DNA of 64,000 nucleotides from an uncultured Pelagibacteraceae bacterium (GTDB taxonomy: Bacteria > Pseudomonadota > Alphaproteobacteria > Pelagibacterales > Pelagibacteraceae), in contig CACHQT010000003.1 of NCBI GenBank assembly GCA_902582105.1, positions 17,507 through 81,506 of the forward strand, read 5' to 3'. The position numbers and the translations under genes were made by a program. Position 1 is the stretch's first letter. Each line of letters opens with the position of its first letter. Below are positions 32,928 through 40,539 of this stretch, in pieces. The notes under the pieces were generated by a model. That model was given only the letters and a program-made list of their open reading frames with translations. It was not told the origin of the DNA and searched no databases.

Positions 32928-33707
32928 TTATAAAAATAAATTAATCATTCTTGTTAACGAATAATCTAAGTTTTTATATTTTAATTTATTTTTTTTTAAC
33001 AAATTAATCATATATTCGTGAGCCTGATTTCTTTTAATCCACCATTTTTTTGAATATTTTTTCGTGTTAGACATGATGCCACCCTCGGTATCTCTATAAG
33101 TCGTAACACTTTCTTTTAAAATATAAAAATTTTTAAAAAAATTAATCGCTAAGACATTTACTCTAAAATCAATTTCTAGGAGATTAAATTGATTAAAAGC
33201 CTTTATATCCAAACATTTTTTGAAAAAACTTCTTTTCATGCTGATAGAACTAGTTGGAATAATTGTTGGCCAGATATCTCTCTGGGACTTTTTTTTTAAT
33301 TTAAATTTTATTTTCTGGTTTTTTTTCTTTATCATTGGTAAGTCGAAAATGACATTAATATTTTTCTTTAATAAGAGAATTTTTTTAATTTTTTCAATTT
33401 TTTTGGTATGGTAATAATCATCTGCATCCAACAAACAAATTATTGATCCTTTTGATATTTTGTATGCCTTAATTAATAAATCAATTTGATTTATGCTTGG
33501 AAATTTACTTACTTTTCTTTTTTTTAAAACTTTTACCTGTTTTGAATATTTTTTTAAAATCTTATTCGTTTTATCATTTGAGTAATTATCCAACAAAATA
33601 ATTTCACAATTTTTATATGATTGGCTTAAACAGGAGTTAAGACATTCTTCTAAGTAATTTCCTTTGTTATAACTTGATATTAAAATTGAAACTAAAGGCT
33701 TTTTCAT
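32928..33707 (-). CDS. GT2 family glycosyltransferase
   Basis: 259 residues beginning SILISSYNKGNYLEECLNSCLSQ, the standard GT-A GT2 start, with the nucleotide-sugar motif CLLDADDYYHT (DxD-type) near residue 93. No membrane segment. Its start overlaps the stop of the cytochrome c gene by 4 bp, so it is translated downstream of the sulfite dehydrogenase pair although the function is unrelated; such joining is common in streamlined genomes. Likely in surface glycan synthesis. Confidence 0.85.
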   Translation of the reverse strand: MKKPLVSILISSYNKGNYLEECLNSCLSQSYKNCEIILLDNYSNDKTNKILKKYSKQVKVLKKRKVSKFPSINQIDLLIKAYKISKGSIICLLDADDYYHTKKIEKIKKILLLKKNINVIFDLPMIKKKNQKIKFKLKKKSQRDIWPTIIPTSSISMKRSFFKKCLDIKAFNQFNLLEIDFRVNVLAINFFKNFYILKESVTTYRDTEGGIMSNTKKYSKKWWIKRNQAHEYMINLLKKNKLKYKNLDYSLTRMINLFL

Positions 33708-34030
33708 TTACCTGCTGAATTTACTACATATGTAGATACAATTTCGATTTCTTCAGGTGTTAAAATTTCATCTTCTCCATATGCAGGCATAACTCCAAGT
33801 CCATGAGTAACCATATCGACTACAGACTCAAGTGTTAAATCTACCGTATCAAGATTTGGTCCTACGTTACCCTCGGCACCTGCTGCTTTCATTGTATGAC
33901 AGCCAGCACAAGCTGCAGTTTCATTAAATATTTCAAGACCTTTGAGCATTTTGGCTTCATCAGCAATTAAATTTTGAATACTTAAAGTAAAATAAAATAA
34001 AATAATTAATAAAAATCTCAAAATTTTCAT
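33704..34030 (-). CDS. Periplasmic monoheme cytochrome c, likely sulfite-dehydrogenase partner
   Basis: 108 residues with a signal peptide (cleavage near residue 23, LIA-DEA), one heme motif CAGCH at residues 41-45 and a candidate axial Met81 in GVMPAYG. Small cytochromes of this kind accept electrons from the molybdenum subunit in SorAB or serve as SoxD-like partners. It directly follows the sulfite dehydrogenase gene (27 bp gap), so it is probably SorB-like. Much smaller than diheme SoxD. Confidence 0.85.
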   Translation of the reverse strand: MKILRFLLIILFYFTLSIQNLIADEAKMLKGLEIFNETAACAGCHTMKAAGAEGNVGPNLDTVDLTLESVVDMVTHGLGVMPAYGEDEILTPEEIEIVSTYVVNSAGK

Positions 34031-34057
34031 TAATTTATTTTATAACTGTTGCTAATA

Positions 34058-35275
34058 TTATACTACAGTAATATTTACGCTATGATCTTTCCAGCCGTTA
34101 TGAGCGTAACCTCTTCTATTTTCCATTCTCAATTCTGGCTGTTTTTTAGAACCATTAGAGGCAAGGCTTGCTATGTTGTAAGTTCCTGATTTTAGATTGG
34201 CCTCATAAACGAACTGTCTCCATGCAAATTTACCTAGATCTGGCCCAATAAATTTTGCTCTCTTCCAGCTCTTACCACCATCAACGGATACTTTAACACT
34301 TCTCACTTTTCTGGTGCCACCCATAGCAACTCCAACAATCTGGACTTTACCAGCTCTTACTGTTCCAGTTTCATCTGTTGGTCTTGTGATCCAAGATTTT
34401 ACTGGCATTTGCCAACATGAAGGATATTGAGATCCTTTTTTACCAATTGGTGAAATTCTATAACTTTTTTTCATATATTTTACTGAAGACTCTTTTTCAG
34501 TGAAAGCTACTTTTCCAAGATGCTTAACATTATTAATTCCAAAGTATCCTGGAGTAACCATTCTTAAAGGTCCGCCATGAGCATTCGGTAATGGGACACC
34601 ATTCATTTCCCAGGCTAACATGGCATCTTTAAAAGCTAGCTTAGGCACTGATCTTTCAACCATTGCTTTTTTTGGATCTAATCCAGTTGGTTTATGATCA
34701 ACTCCTGCAGATGTCATATATACAGAGCTAGCATTAATTCCTCCGCATGCATCGACAACTGCTTTCATAGGTACACCTGTCCAGAAAACACAAGCTGCTG
34801 CTCCTGTTTCCCACTGTGAACCTCTTACTTTGTGCTCAAAAAAACCTCGACCATTACCTGAACATTGTAAAATTGTTGCAATGGTTGTATGTCCTAACTT
34901 TTTAAGTTGTGCCAGTGTGAAAGTTTTTGGATTTTTTACTCCTTCAATCGAAACTTTCCAATTATTTCTGTCACCGATTTGAGCATCCGTCATAGTTGGC
35001 ATATTGTTTCTAATGTATACGTTTCTATTTGGAGTAATTAAACTTTCTCCAATTGCACTTCTATGTGTCTCAATTCCTTTATCTGAGTGTACTATTAGGG
35101 CGTCTCTATCTTTCCAGCTTATAAAATTTGGCAGTCCTTTTTTGCCCTCTGTATGATTTGCATTTGAAATGCTTATAGGAACAACTGACGCTGTTGCAGC
35201 CAATCCAGCAATTGATGCTGTGCTAGCTAAAAAATTTCTTCTTTTTAAATTTAATTTTTTTTCTTTTTTTCTCAT
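34058..35275 (-). CDS. Sulfite dehydrogenase molybdopterin subunit (SorA/SoxC family), Tat-exported
   Basis: 405 residues from the ATG at 35275, chosen because an AGGGGG ribosome-binding site precedes it; the frame extends 13 codons further to 35314. A twin-arginine signal (LKRRNFLAS) starts near residue 10. Mo-coordinating Cys138 is in TILQCSGNGRG, as in sulfite oxidases, and the C-terminal Mo-Co-dimerisation domain follows (VKVSVDGGKSWKRA). It oxidises sulfite to sulfate in the periplasm and passes electrons to the cytochrome encoded next. It diverges from moaA, whose products make its cofactor. Confidence 0.9.
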   Translation of the reverse strand: MRKKEKKLNLKRRNFLASTASIAGLAATASVVPISISNANHTEGKKGLPNFISWKDRDALIVHSDKGIETHRSAIGESLITPNRNVYIRNNMPTMTDAQIGDRNNWKVSIEGVKNPKTFTLAQLKKLGHTTIATILQCSGNGRGFFEHKVRGSQWETGAAACVFWTGVPMKAVVDACGGINASSVYMTSAGVDHKPTGLDPKKAMVERSVPKLAFKDAMLAWEMNGVPLPNAHGGPLRMVTPGYFGINNVKHLGKVAFTEKESSVKYMKKSYRISPIGKKGSQYPSCWQMPVKSWITRPTDETGTVRAGKVQIVGVAMGGTRKVRSVKVSVDGGKSWKRAKFIGPDLGKFAWRQFVYEANLKSGTYNIASLASNGSKKQPELRMENRRGYAHNGWKDHSVNITVV

Positions 35276-35397
35276 ATATCCCCCTTTAAATAAATCTGAT
35301 GCTAAATTTATCAAAAAAAAAGGACACCAAAAATAAAAAAATAAAATATTTTCAATTACTAGTTTTGCAATTCCAAGTTGTATAAATCTGTATTTCG

Positions 35398-35409
35398 TAA
35401 CAATTGTTA
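35398..35409. repeat. 12-bp palindrome upstream of moaA
   Basis: TAACAATTGTTA is a perfect palindrome in the 184-bp region between the divergent sulfite dehydrogenase and moaA genes. It shares its half-sites with the larger palindrome at 15439-15460. I see no molybdenum-cofactor riboswitch-like fold in the rest of the gap. Short A/T palindromes are common here. Confidence 0.25.
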
Positions 35410-35459
35410 AAAAGTTTTAAATTTATAAATCATTTTTTCTAGTATAAATTTAAATTGTT

Positions 35460-36452
35460 ATGCAAATTCTCCAAGACAGTTTTGGTAGAAGTTTTCCCTA
35501 CATCAGGATGTCTATAACAGATGTCTGTAATTTTAAATGTGGTTATTGTTTACCCAATGGATATCAAGTTGATAAGAGTGACAACAGAAAATTTCTTCAT
35601 TTAGACGAGATTAAAAGACTTGCAAAGTGCTTTTCTGAATTAGGAGTTTGTAAAATTAGAATTACTGGTGGAGAGCCAACTGTTAGAAAAGATTTTTTTG
35701 AAATTATAAAAACTTTAAAAACTGATTCAGGAATTCAAAAAGTTGTAATTACAACAAATGGTTACCATTTAGATCAAAAGGCGAAACAATTGGTTGATAG
35801 TGGCCTAAATGGTATAAATATTAGTATAGACAGTCTTGATCGTGAAACTTTCAAGGATGTTACTGGTCATGACAGACTGCCTGAAATTTTAAAAGGAATT
35901 AAAAACCTTCAAGATTTAGGTTTTGAAAATATCAAAATAAATGGTGTTCTTTTGAATGGGATTAATGCATCAGAAAAAGATTTTGATAGCTGGTCTGAGT
36001 TTATTAAAAATAATAAAATTGATTATAGATATATAGAATTAATGAGAACAGGGGATAACTTGGATTATTTTAATAAATATCATGTATCCTCAAAAGTTTT
36101 TAAAGATTATCTAAATAAAAATAAATGGATTTATCAAACTCATGGTAAAGACGCAGGCCCATCATTAAATTATATAAATCCTGATTATAAAGGCAAATTT
36201 GGAATTATTGCTCCGTACTCTAAAGATTTTTGCAAATCATGTAATCGTTTAAGAATTACATCAAGAGGAGATTTAAGACTGTGTTTATTTGGTAATACTG
36301 GAATAAGTATTAGACATTTGTTACAAAAAGATGATCAGCTTGAAGAATTAAAAGATCTTATATTAAAGCAAATGAAATTTAAAAAAGAATCTCATTATTT
36401 AGAACTTGGTGATACAGGTTCAACTAAAAATTTATCAAAAACTGGAGGATAA
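35460..36452 (+). CDS. moaA: GTP 3',8-cyclase, molybdenum cofactor synthesis
   Basis: 330 residues. The radical-SAM cluster cysteines are Cys23, Cys27 and Cys30 (CNFKCGYC) and the second cluster uses Cys258, Cys261 and Cys275. The C-terminus ends in the Gly-Gly needed for activity. It turns GTP into 3',8-cyclo-dihydro-GTP. The two terminal glycine codons (GGA GGA) also form a GGAGG ribosome-binding site for moaC, whose start overlaps the stop. First gene of moaA-C-D-E. Confidence 0.96.
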   Translation: MQILQDSFGRSFPYIRMSITDVCNFKCGYCLPNGYQVDKSDNRKFLHLDEIKRLAKCFSELGVCKIRITGGEPTVRKDFFEIIKTLKTDSGIQKVVITTNGYHLDQKAKQLVDSGLNGINISIDSLDRETFKDVTGHDRLPEILKGIKNLQDLGFENIKINGVLLNGINASEKDFDSWSEFIKNNKIDYRYIELMRTGDNLDYFNKYHVSSKVFKDYLNKNKWIYQTHGKDAGPSLNYINPDYKGKFGIIAPYSKDFCKSCNRLRITSRGDLRLCLFGNTGISIRHLLQKDDQLEELKDLILKQMKFKKESHYLELGDTGSTKNLSKTGG

Positions 36453-36997
36453 TGAAAAACTTGAAGATAGTAAATCAACAAGAATTAAAAGATTGGGCTA
36501 AAGAAATTTTTAAAAAAAATTCTTTTAATATGATTGATGTATCTTCAAAAAAAGAAACTTTTAGAAGAGCTCTCGCATCAGGCAAAATTTATGTAGGTAA
36601 AGAAGTTTTCGGTTTAATTAAAAATAAAAAAATGCCAAAAGGTGATCCTATCAGTTTAGCAGAAGTATCGGCTGTTTTGGGTGTTAAAAAAACAAGCGAG
36701 TTAATACCATTGTGTCACCCGCTACCAATTGATCATACGGCAACAAAAATTGTAATGAATGAAGTTGATAGTTCCTTAGAAGTATTTTGTGTAGTTTCAG
36801 CAGTTGCAAAAACAGGTGTGGAGATGGAAGCAATTATGGGTGTTAATGCAGCATTGATTACAATTTATGACTTAAGCAAAATAGTTAACCCACATCTTAA
36901 AATAGATAATGTAAAATTATTAATTAAAGAAGGTGGAAAAAGTGGATTATGGACTAATCCCGATGGTTTACCAAAATTTCTAGAAAATATTTTTTAA
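36452..36997 (+). CDS. moaC: Cyclic pyranopterin monophosphate synthase
   Basis: 181 residues, about 20 more than usual because of an N-terminal helix-rich extension (KIVNQQELKDWAKEIF). Core motifs MIDVSSKKETFRRALA, ELIPLCHPLPI and VEMEAIMGVNAALITIYD are intact and include the active-site residues. It converts the MoaA product to cyclic pyranopterin. The start overlaps moaA by one base. moaD begins 2 bp later. Confidence 0.95.
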   Translation: MKNLKIVNQQELKDWAKEIFKKNSFNMIDVSSKKETFRRALASGKIYVGKEVFGLIKNKKMPKGDPISLAEVSAVLGVKKTSELIPLCHPLPIDHTATKIVMNEVDSSLEVFCVVSAVAKTGVEMEAIMGVNAALITIYDLSKIVNPHLKIDNVKLLIKEGGKSGLWTNPDGLPKFLENIF

Positions 36998-36999
36998 TT

Positions 37000-37269
37000 A
37001 TGAAAGTAAAGGTTGAACTGTATGGTGCAAGTAGAGATCTAAGTGAAAAAAATTTCATTGAATTTAATTTAGATAAAAAAAGCTCAATTAAGGATCTTAA
37101 AAAGAAAATATTAAATTATGTTGATAGTAACTTTAAAGGGAATGATAATTTTAAAAAAATAATTGAATCATCAGCTTTTTGTTCAGAAGATGACAATATT
37201 GTTCCGGATAATTACGAAATTAGTAAGGATCAAAAAATTGGAATTATTCCTCCTATCGGAGGCGGTTAA
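37000..37269 (+). CDS. moaD: Molybdopterin synthase sulfur-carrier subunit
   Basis: 89 residues with a ubiquitin-like fold ending in PPIGGG, the C-terminal Gly-Gly that carries the thiocarboxylate. It delivers sulfur to the molybdopterin synthase complex with MoaE. Glycine codons GGA GGC GGT provide GGAGG six bases before the overlapping moaE start. Confidence 0.93.
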   Translation: MKVKVELYGASRDLSEKNFIEFNLDKKSSIKDLKKKILNYVDSNFKGNDNFKKIIESSAFCSEDDNIVPDNYEISKDQKIGIIPPIGGG

Positions 37270-37715
37270 TGCTTCATGCAAAGGTAATTGATCTCGAAAA
37301 AGAAAAGATAAAACCTGAAAATGCAGAGGAGTTTATTGCATCATCAAAATTTGGTGCTTCAATAGTCTTTTACGGTACAGTAAGAAATAATAATGAAAAC
37401 AAAAAAGTTACTGGTATAACTTATGATGCACATGACGTAATGGTAGTTAAAAGTTTCAAAGAAATTTATAGTGAAACCGATCAAAAGCTTAATATAAAAG
37501 ATAAATCAGTTTTTATTGAACATGTTAAAGGATATGTGGGGCTTGGTGAAATAAGTATTATTATTGCAGTTGCTTGCCCTCATAGAGCTGAAGCTTATAC
37601 TCTTTCAAGATTTATTATTGAAGAAATCAAAAAAAGATCACCTATTTGGAAAAAAGAACATTACGAAAATGAAGATAGCGAATGGCTTAAAGGTAATCCT
37701 ATCCAAACTAATTAA
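37269..37715 (+). CDS. moaE: Molybdopterin synthase catalytic subunit
   Basis: 148 residues with the MoaE motifs GASIVFYGTVRNNNENKKV, AVACPHRAEAYTLSRFIIEEIKKR split over the conserved helix, and the active-site lysines in IWKKEHYE. It joins with MoaD to convert cyclic pyranopterin to molybdopterin. Starts at ATG 37269 overlapping the moaD stop by one base. Its 3' end overlaps the convergent mobA-like gene by 8 bp. Confidence 0.94.
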   Translation: MLHAKVIDLEKEKIKPENAEEFIASSKFGASIVFYGTVRNNNENKKVTGITYDAHDVMVVKSFKEIYSETDQKLNIKDKSVFIEHVKGYVGLGEISIIIAVACPHRAEAYTLSRFIIEEIKKRSPIWKKEHYENEDSEWLKGNPIQTN

Positions 37716-38280
37716 AGTCTCTTTTATAATCAAAATCTTTAAAAATTTTATTTGATGAAGCCTTAATAAAATTTGTGTTTTTTTTTAGTTTTTTCACCAT
37801 AAACTTAGCCCCAACATCACCTTTGATTTTTTGAAATTTGTTTAATACTAGAATATCAAAACCAATTGGGTTTCCTATTTTATTTTTAAACTTTAATGCA
37901 TGGACTAAGGATTTTCCTTTTTTTATAGAATTATAAATTTTATTAATATCTGATGATTTTATAAAAGGCATATCAGATTGAACAATCACGAATCCTTTAT
38001 CTTTTTTAGATATTTTTTTTAAGCCTGATTTAATTGATGTTGAAATTCCTAATTTAAATTTTTTATTTATGACATATGTGATTTTTTTATTTTTTATAGT
38101 TATTTTTTTAAGTTTTTTACTCTGGTGGCCCAAAACTATAATAATTTTATTTATTTTACTTTTTACAAGAGAGCTTAATACGTGATTAATAAGATGTTTA
38201 TCTTTAAACTTTTTAATCAATTTATTTTCGATTCCTAATCTTTGAGATCGACCTGCGGCCAAAAGAATTGCTTTAATCAT
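37708..38280 (-). CDS. MobA/MocA-type molybdopterin nucleotidyltransferase
   Basis: 190 residues with the NTP-transferase start KAILLAAGRSQRLG and the acidic metal motif VIVQSDMPF near residue 88. Proteins of this type attach CMP (MocA) or GMP (MobA) to molybdopterin. Because it is encoded with XdhC and a CoxL-type hydroxylase, which uses the cytosine dinucleotide cofactor, MocA (CTP-specific) is more likely, though the specificity residues cannot be fixed by eye. Part of a minus-strand run from 43395 to 37708. Confidence 0.82.
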   Translation of the reverse strand: MIKAILLAAGRSQRLGIENKLIKKFKDKHLINHVLSSLVKSKINKIIIVLGHQSKKLKKITIKNKKITYVINKKFKLGISTSIKSGLKKISKKDKGFVIVQSDMPFIKSSDINKIYNSIKKGKSLVHALKFKNKIGNPIGFDILVLNKFQKIKGDVGAKFMVKKLKKNTNFIKASSNKIFKDFDYKRDFN

Positions 38281-38703
38281 TTATAAATCACCAATTAAAT
38301 GATGAGATAATACTCTTGTTTGTTTTTCAATTCGATGTTCAAATAAATACAAACCTTGCCATGTTCCAAGAATTAAATTTTTATTCTTTAAACTTAAAGT
38401 TAGTTGATTGTTAGTAAGCGCAGATTTTATATGTGCGGGCATATCATCTTTACCTTCTGTTGAATGTTTATATAGTTTTTCGTCCATAGGAACTAATTTA
38501 TGAAAAAAATTTTTAAGATCATGAAGTACATCAGGGTCAGCATTTTCCTGAATAACTAGAGAAGCACTTGTGTGCATTATATTAATATTCAAAATCCCAT
38601 TTTTAATTTTTTGATTATCTAGCCATTCCAATGTTCTTTGAGTAAAATTATAGAGTCCTTGCCCATTGGTTTTAACTTTTATTTCTTCAAAAACTTGTTG
38701 CAT
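38281..38703 (-). CDS. YjbQ/UPF0047 family protein
   Basis: 140 residues, single-domain YjbQ. Motifs GILNINIMHTSASLVIQE, DMPAHIKSAL and LGTWQGLYLFEHR are characteristic. The family has weak thiamin-phosphate-synthase-like activity in vitro and an unclear real role. It lies between the mobA-like gene and xdhC with gaps of 0-1 bp, so it is co-transcribed with molybdenum-cofactor maturation genes; whether it helps them is unknown. Confidence 0.9.
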   Translation of the reverse strand: MQQVFEEIKVKTNGQGLYNFTQRTLEWLDNQKIKNGILNINIMHTSASLVIQENADPDVLHDLKNFFHKLVPMDEKLYKHSTEGKDDMPAHIKSALTNNQLTLSLKNKNLILGTWQGLYLFEHRIEKQTRVLSHHLIGDL

Positions 38704-38704
38704 A

Positions 38705-39385
38705 TTACTTTTTATATGTTTCCGAAACTAGTTGTGAAATAATTGATAAAGCTATTTCTGGTGCAGATTTCCCTCCTAATTTAATTCCTATCGGTCCATG
38801 AATTGATTTTATATCATCTTCACTAAATCCTGAGTCTCTTAATCTTTGACATCTGTTCTCGTGGGTTTTTTTACTTCCAAGAGCTCCAATGTAGTAAAAT
38901 TTTTTTTTTAAAGCATGTTGTAATGCTGGATCATCTATTTTTGGATCGTGTGTTAATGCAATTAATGCTGTATTTGAATTTGTCTCTATTTCTTTAAATG
39001 CTTCATTTGGCCATTTATTTATTATATTCATATTCGGAAATCTTTGTTCAGAAGCGAAATAGCCTCTTGGATCGATAATTGATATTTCAAAGTTTAAACT
39101 TTTAGCATAATCAACCAGATATTGAGCTATATGAACAGCACCAACAATTATAACCTTAATAGGTCTTATATAAGTTTCTATAAATACATCTGTATTATCA
39201 ATTACACCATTTTTTTTTGATTTATAAAAATTTTCAATTTGATCAATGTATTTATCAAAATTTTTACTTAAAGGTTTTTTATCTATAAAAATTTCACTTT
39301 CTCCAGTTGAAAGTTTAGTAATAATTGCAAATTCAGATTTGTTTTCTTTTTTTTTTATTATTTCTTTTAAAATTTCTAATTTCAT
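38705..39385 (-). CDS. XdhC-like maturation protein, Rossmann (C-terminal) half
   Basis: 226 residues. The Rossmann loop VIIVGAVHIAQYLVDYAKSL near residue 73 and the segments DPRGYFASEQRFPN and YIGALGSKKTHENR match the XdhC C-terminal domain. XdhC binds molybdenum cofactor and sulfurates/inserts it into xanthine-dehydrogenase-family enzymes. Its start overlaps the stop of the N-terminal-half gene by one base, so the function is split over two polypeptides. Confidence 0.85.
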   Translation of the reverse strand: MKLEILKEIIKKKENKSEFAIITKLSTGESEIFIDKKPLSKNFDKYIDQIENFYKSKKNGVIDNTDVFIETYIRPIKVIIVGAVHIAQYLVDYAKSLNFEISIIDPRGYFASEQRFPNMNIINKWPNEAFKEIETNSNTALIALTHDPKIDDPALQHALKKKFYYIGALGSKKTHENRCQRLRDSGFSEDDIKSIHGPIGIKLGGKSAPEIALSIISQLVSETYKK

Positions 39386-39714
39386 TAGTTTATTTGTTCT
39401 AAATAAACAGCTATTTCACCACCACAAGCAAGTCCCACTTCCCATGCACTTTCGTTAGAAACTTTGAATTCAATTTTTTTAAAAGGTTTGTTATCTTTTA
39501 TAATACCAATGCACTCTCTAACTACTGCTGATTCAACGCAGCCGCCAGAAACAGATCCAGAAAAATCTCCTTTTTCATTAACAATCATTCTGCTTCCAAC
39601 TTGACGTGGAGACGATCCCCATGTTTGAATAACAGTTGCAAGTACTACCTTTTGGTTGGTTTTTATCCAATCATTTGCTTCTTCTAGAATCTTTTCATCA
39701 AATGAGTTTTTCAT
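39385..39714 (-). CDS. XdhC/CoxI-like maturation protein, N-terminal half
   Basis: 109 residues matching the XdhC_CoxI domain: VVLATVIQTWGSSPRQVGSRM, then GDFSGSVSGGCVE containing the conserved cysteine that binds the cofactor, and CGGEIAVYLE at the end. It is 30 bp downstream of the CoxM-like gene and coupled to the Rossmann half. In many genomes both halves form a single XdhC; the split form is frequent with form II CoxL clusters. Confidence 0.87.
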   Translation of the reverse strand: MKNSFDEKILEEANDWIKTNQKVVLATVIQTWGSSPRQVGSRMIVNEKGDFSGSVSGGCVESAVVRECIGIIKDNKPFKKIEFKVSNESAWEVGLACGGEIAVYLEQIN

Positions 39715-39744
39715 TAGATGTAAAGGTAATACTGATATATCTAA

Positions 39745-40530
39745 TTAGCAAGCTTCAACGGCTTTTTTTGCAAATATTTTTACCATATTTGCTCTATAAT
39801 CTGCTGACGCGTGAACATCAGAATTCATACCGCTTGATGAAATCTTAACATTGTCTAATGCAGATGAAGAAAAGCTTTTTGATAGAGCGCCTGAAATATT
39901 TTGGTCATTATAAACACATGATTTAGCGCCAGTAACCGCAACATTAACAGCACTTTTATGTTTCGCAACATAAACTCCTACTATGGCATATCTAGATGCA
40001 GGATTTGGGTATTTTTTATAACAAGATTTCTCAGGAACTTGAAATTCTACAGCCTCAATCAACTCTCCTTTTTTAAGAGATGTCTCAAACATTCCTGTAA
40101 AAAATTTATCTGCACTGACTTTTCTATTGTTTGTATGTATTGTTGCATTAAGCGCTATACATGCTGATGGATAATCAGCTGAAGGGTCATTGTTTGCAAT
40201 TGATCCGCCGATTGTTCCTCTATTTCTTACTTGTGGATCCCCAATACCCTCAGCCAAAGCAGCTAAAGATGGAATGGCTTTTTTAACTTCTTTTGAATGG
40301 GCAACTTCTGCATGTTTTGTAGTTGCACCAATAGTTACAGTTTTGCCACTTACTTTTATTCCAGATAATTTTTTTATTCTTTTAATATCTATAATGTCTT
40401 TATAAGAAGCTAATCCTAATTTCATTGAAGGAAGAGTAGTCATACCACCAGCTAAAAAGGCAGAGCTCGATGAAGCTAGTTTTGTTGCTTCTTTTACATC
40501 TTTAGTAGAATGATAATTAAATGTTTTCAT
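39745..40530 (-). CDS. Molybdenum hydroxylase FAD subunit (CoxM-like)
   Basis: 261 residues of the FAD_binding_5/CO_deh_flav_C type. The FAD-binding motifs FLAGGMTTLPSMK and GDPQVRNRGTIGGSIANNDPSADYP are clear. It transfers electrons from the [2Fe-2S] subunit to quinone or another acceptor. A GGAG ribosome-binding site precedes the start, 9 bp after the CoxL-like stop. At 261 residues it is slightly shorter than CoxM (about 288). Confidence 0.9.
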   Translation of the reverse strand: MKTFNYHSTKDVKEATKLASSSSAFLAGGMTTLPSMKLGLASYKDIIDIKRIKKLSGIKVSGKTVTIGATTKHAEVAHSKEVKKAIPSLAALAEGIGDPQVRNRGTIGGSIANNDPSADYPSACIALNATIHTNNRKVSADKFFTGMFETSLKKGELIEAVEFQVPEKSCYKKYPNPASRYAIVGVYVAKHKSAVNVAVTGAKSCVYNDQNISGALSKSFSSSALDNVKISSSGMNSDVHASADYRANMVKIFAKKAVEAC

Positions 40531-40539
40531 ATTTATCTC

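Noticed and set aside
35276-35459. Molybdenum-cofactor riboswitch upstream of moaA
   Set aside because: The 184-bp gap is nearly pure A/T and shows no long-stem multi-helix fold; only a 12-bp palindrome was found.
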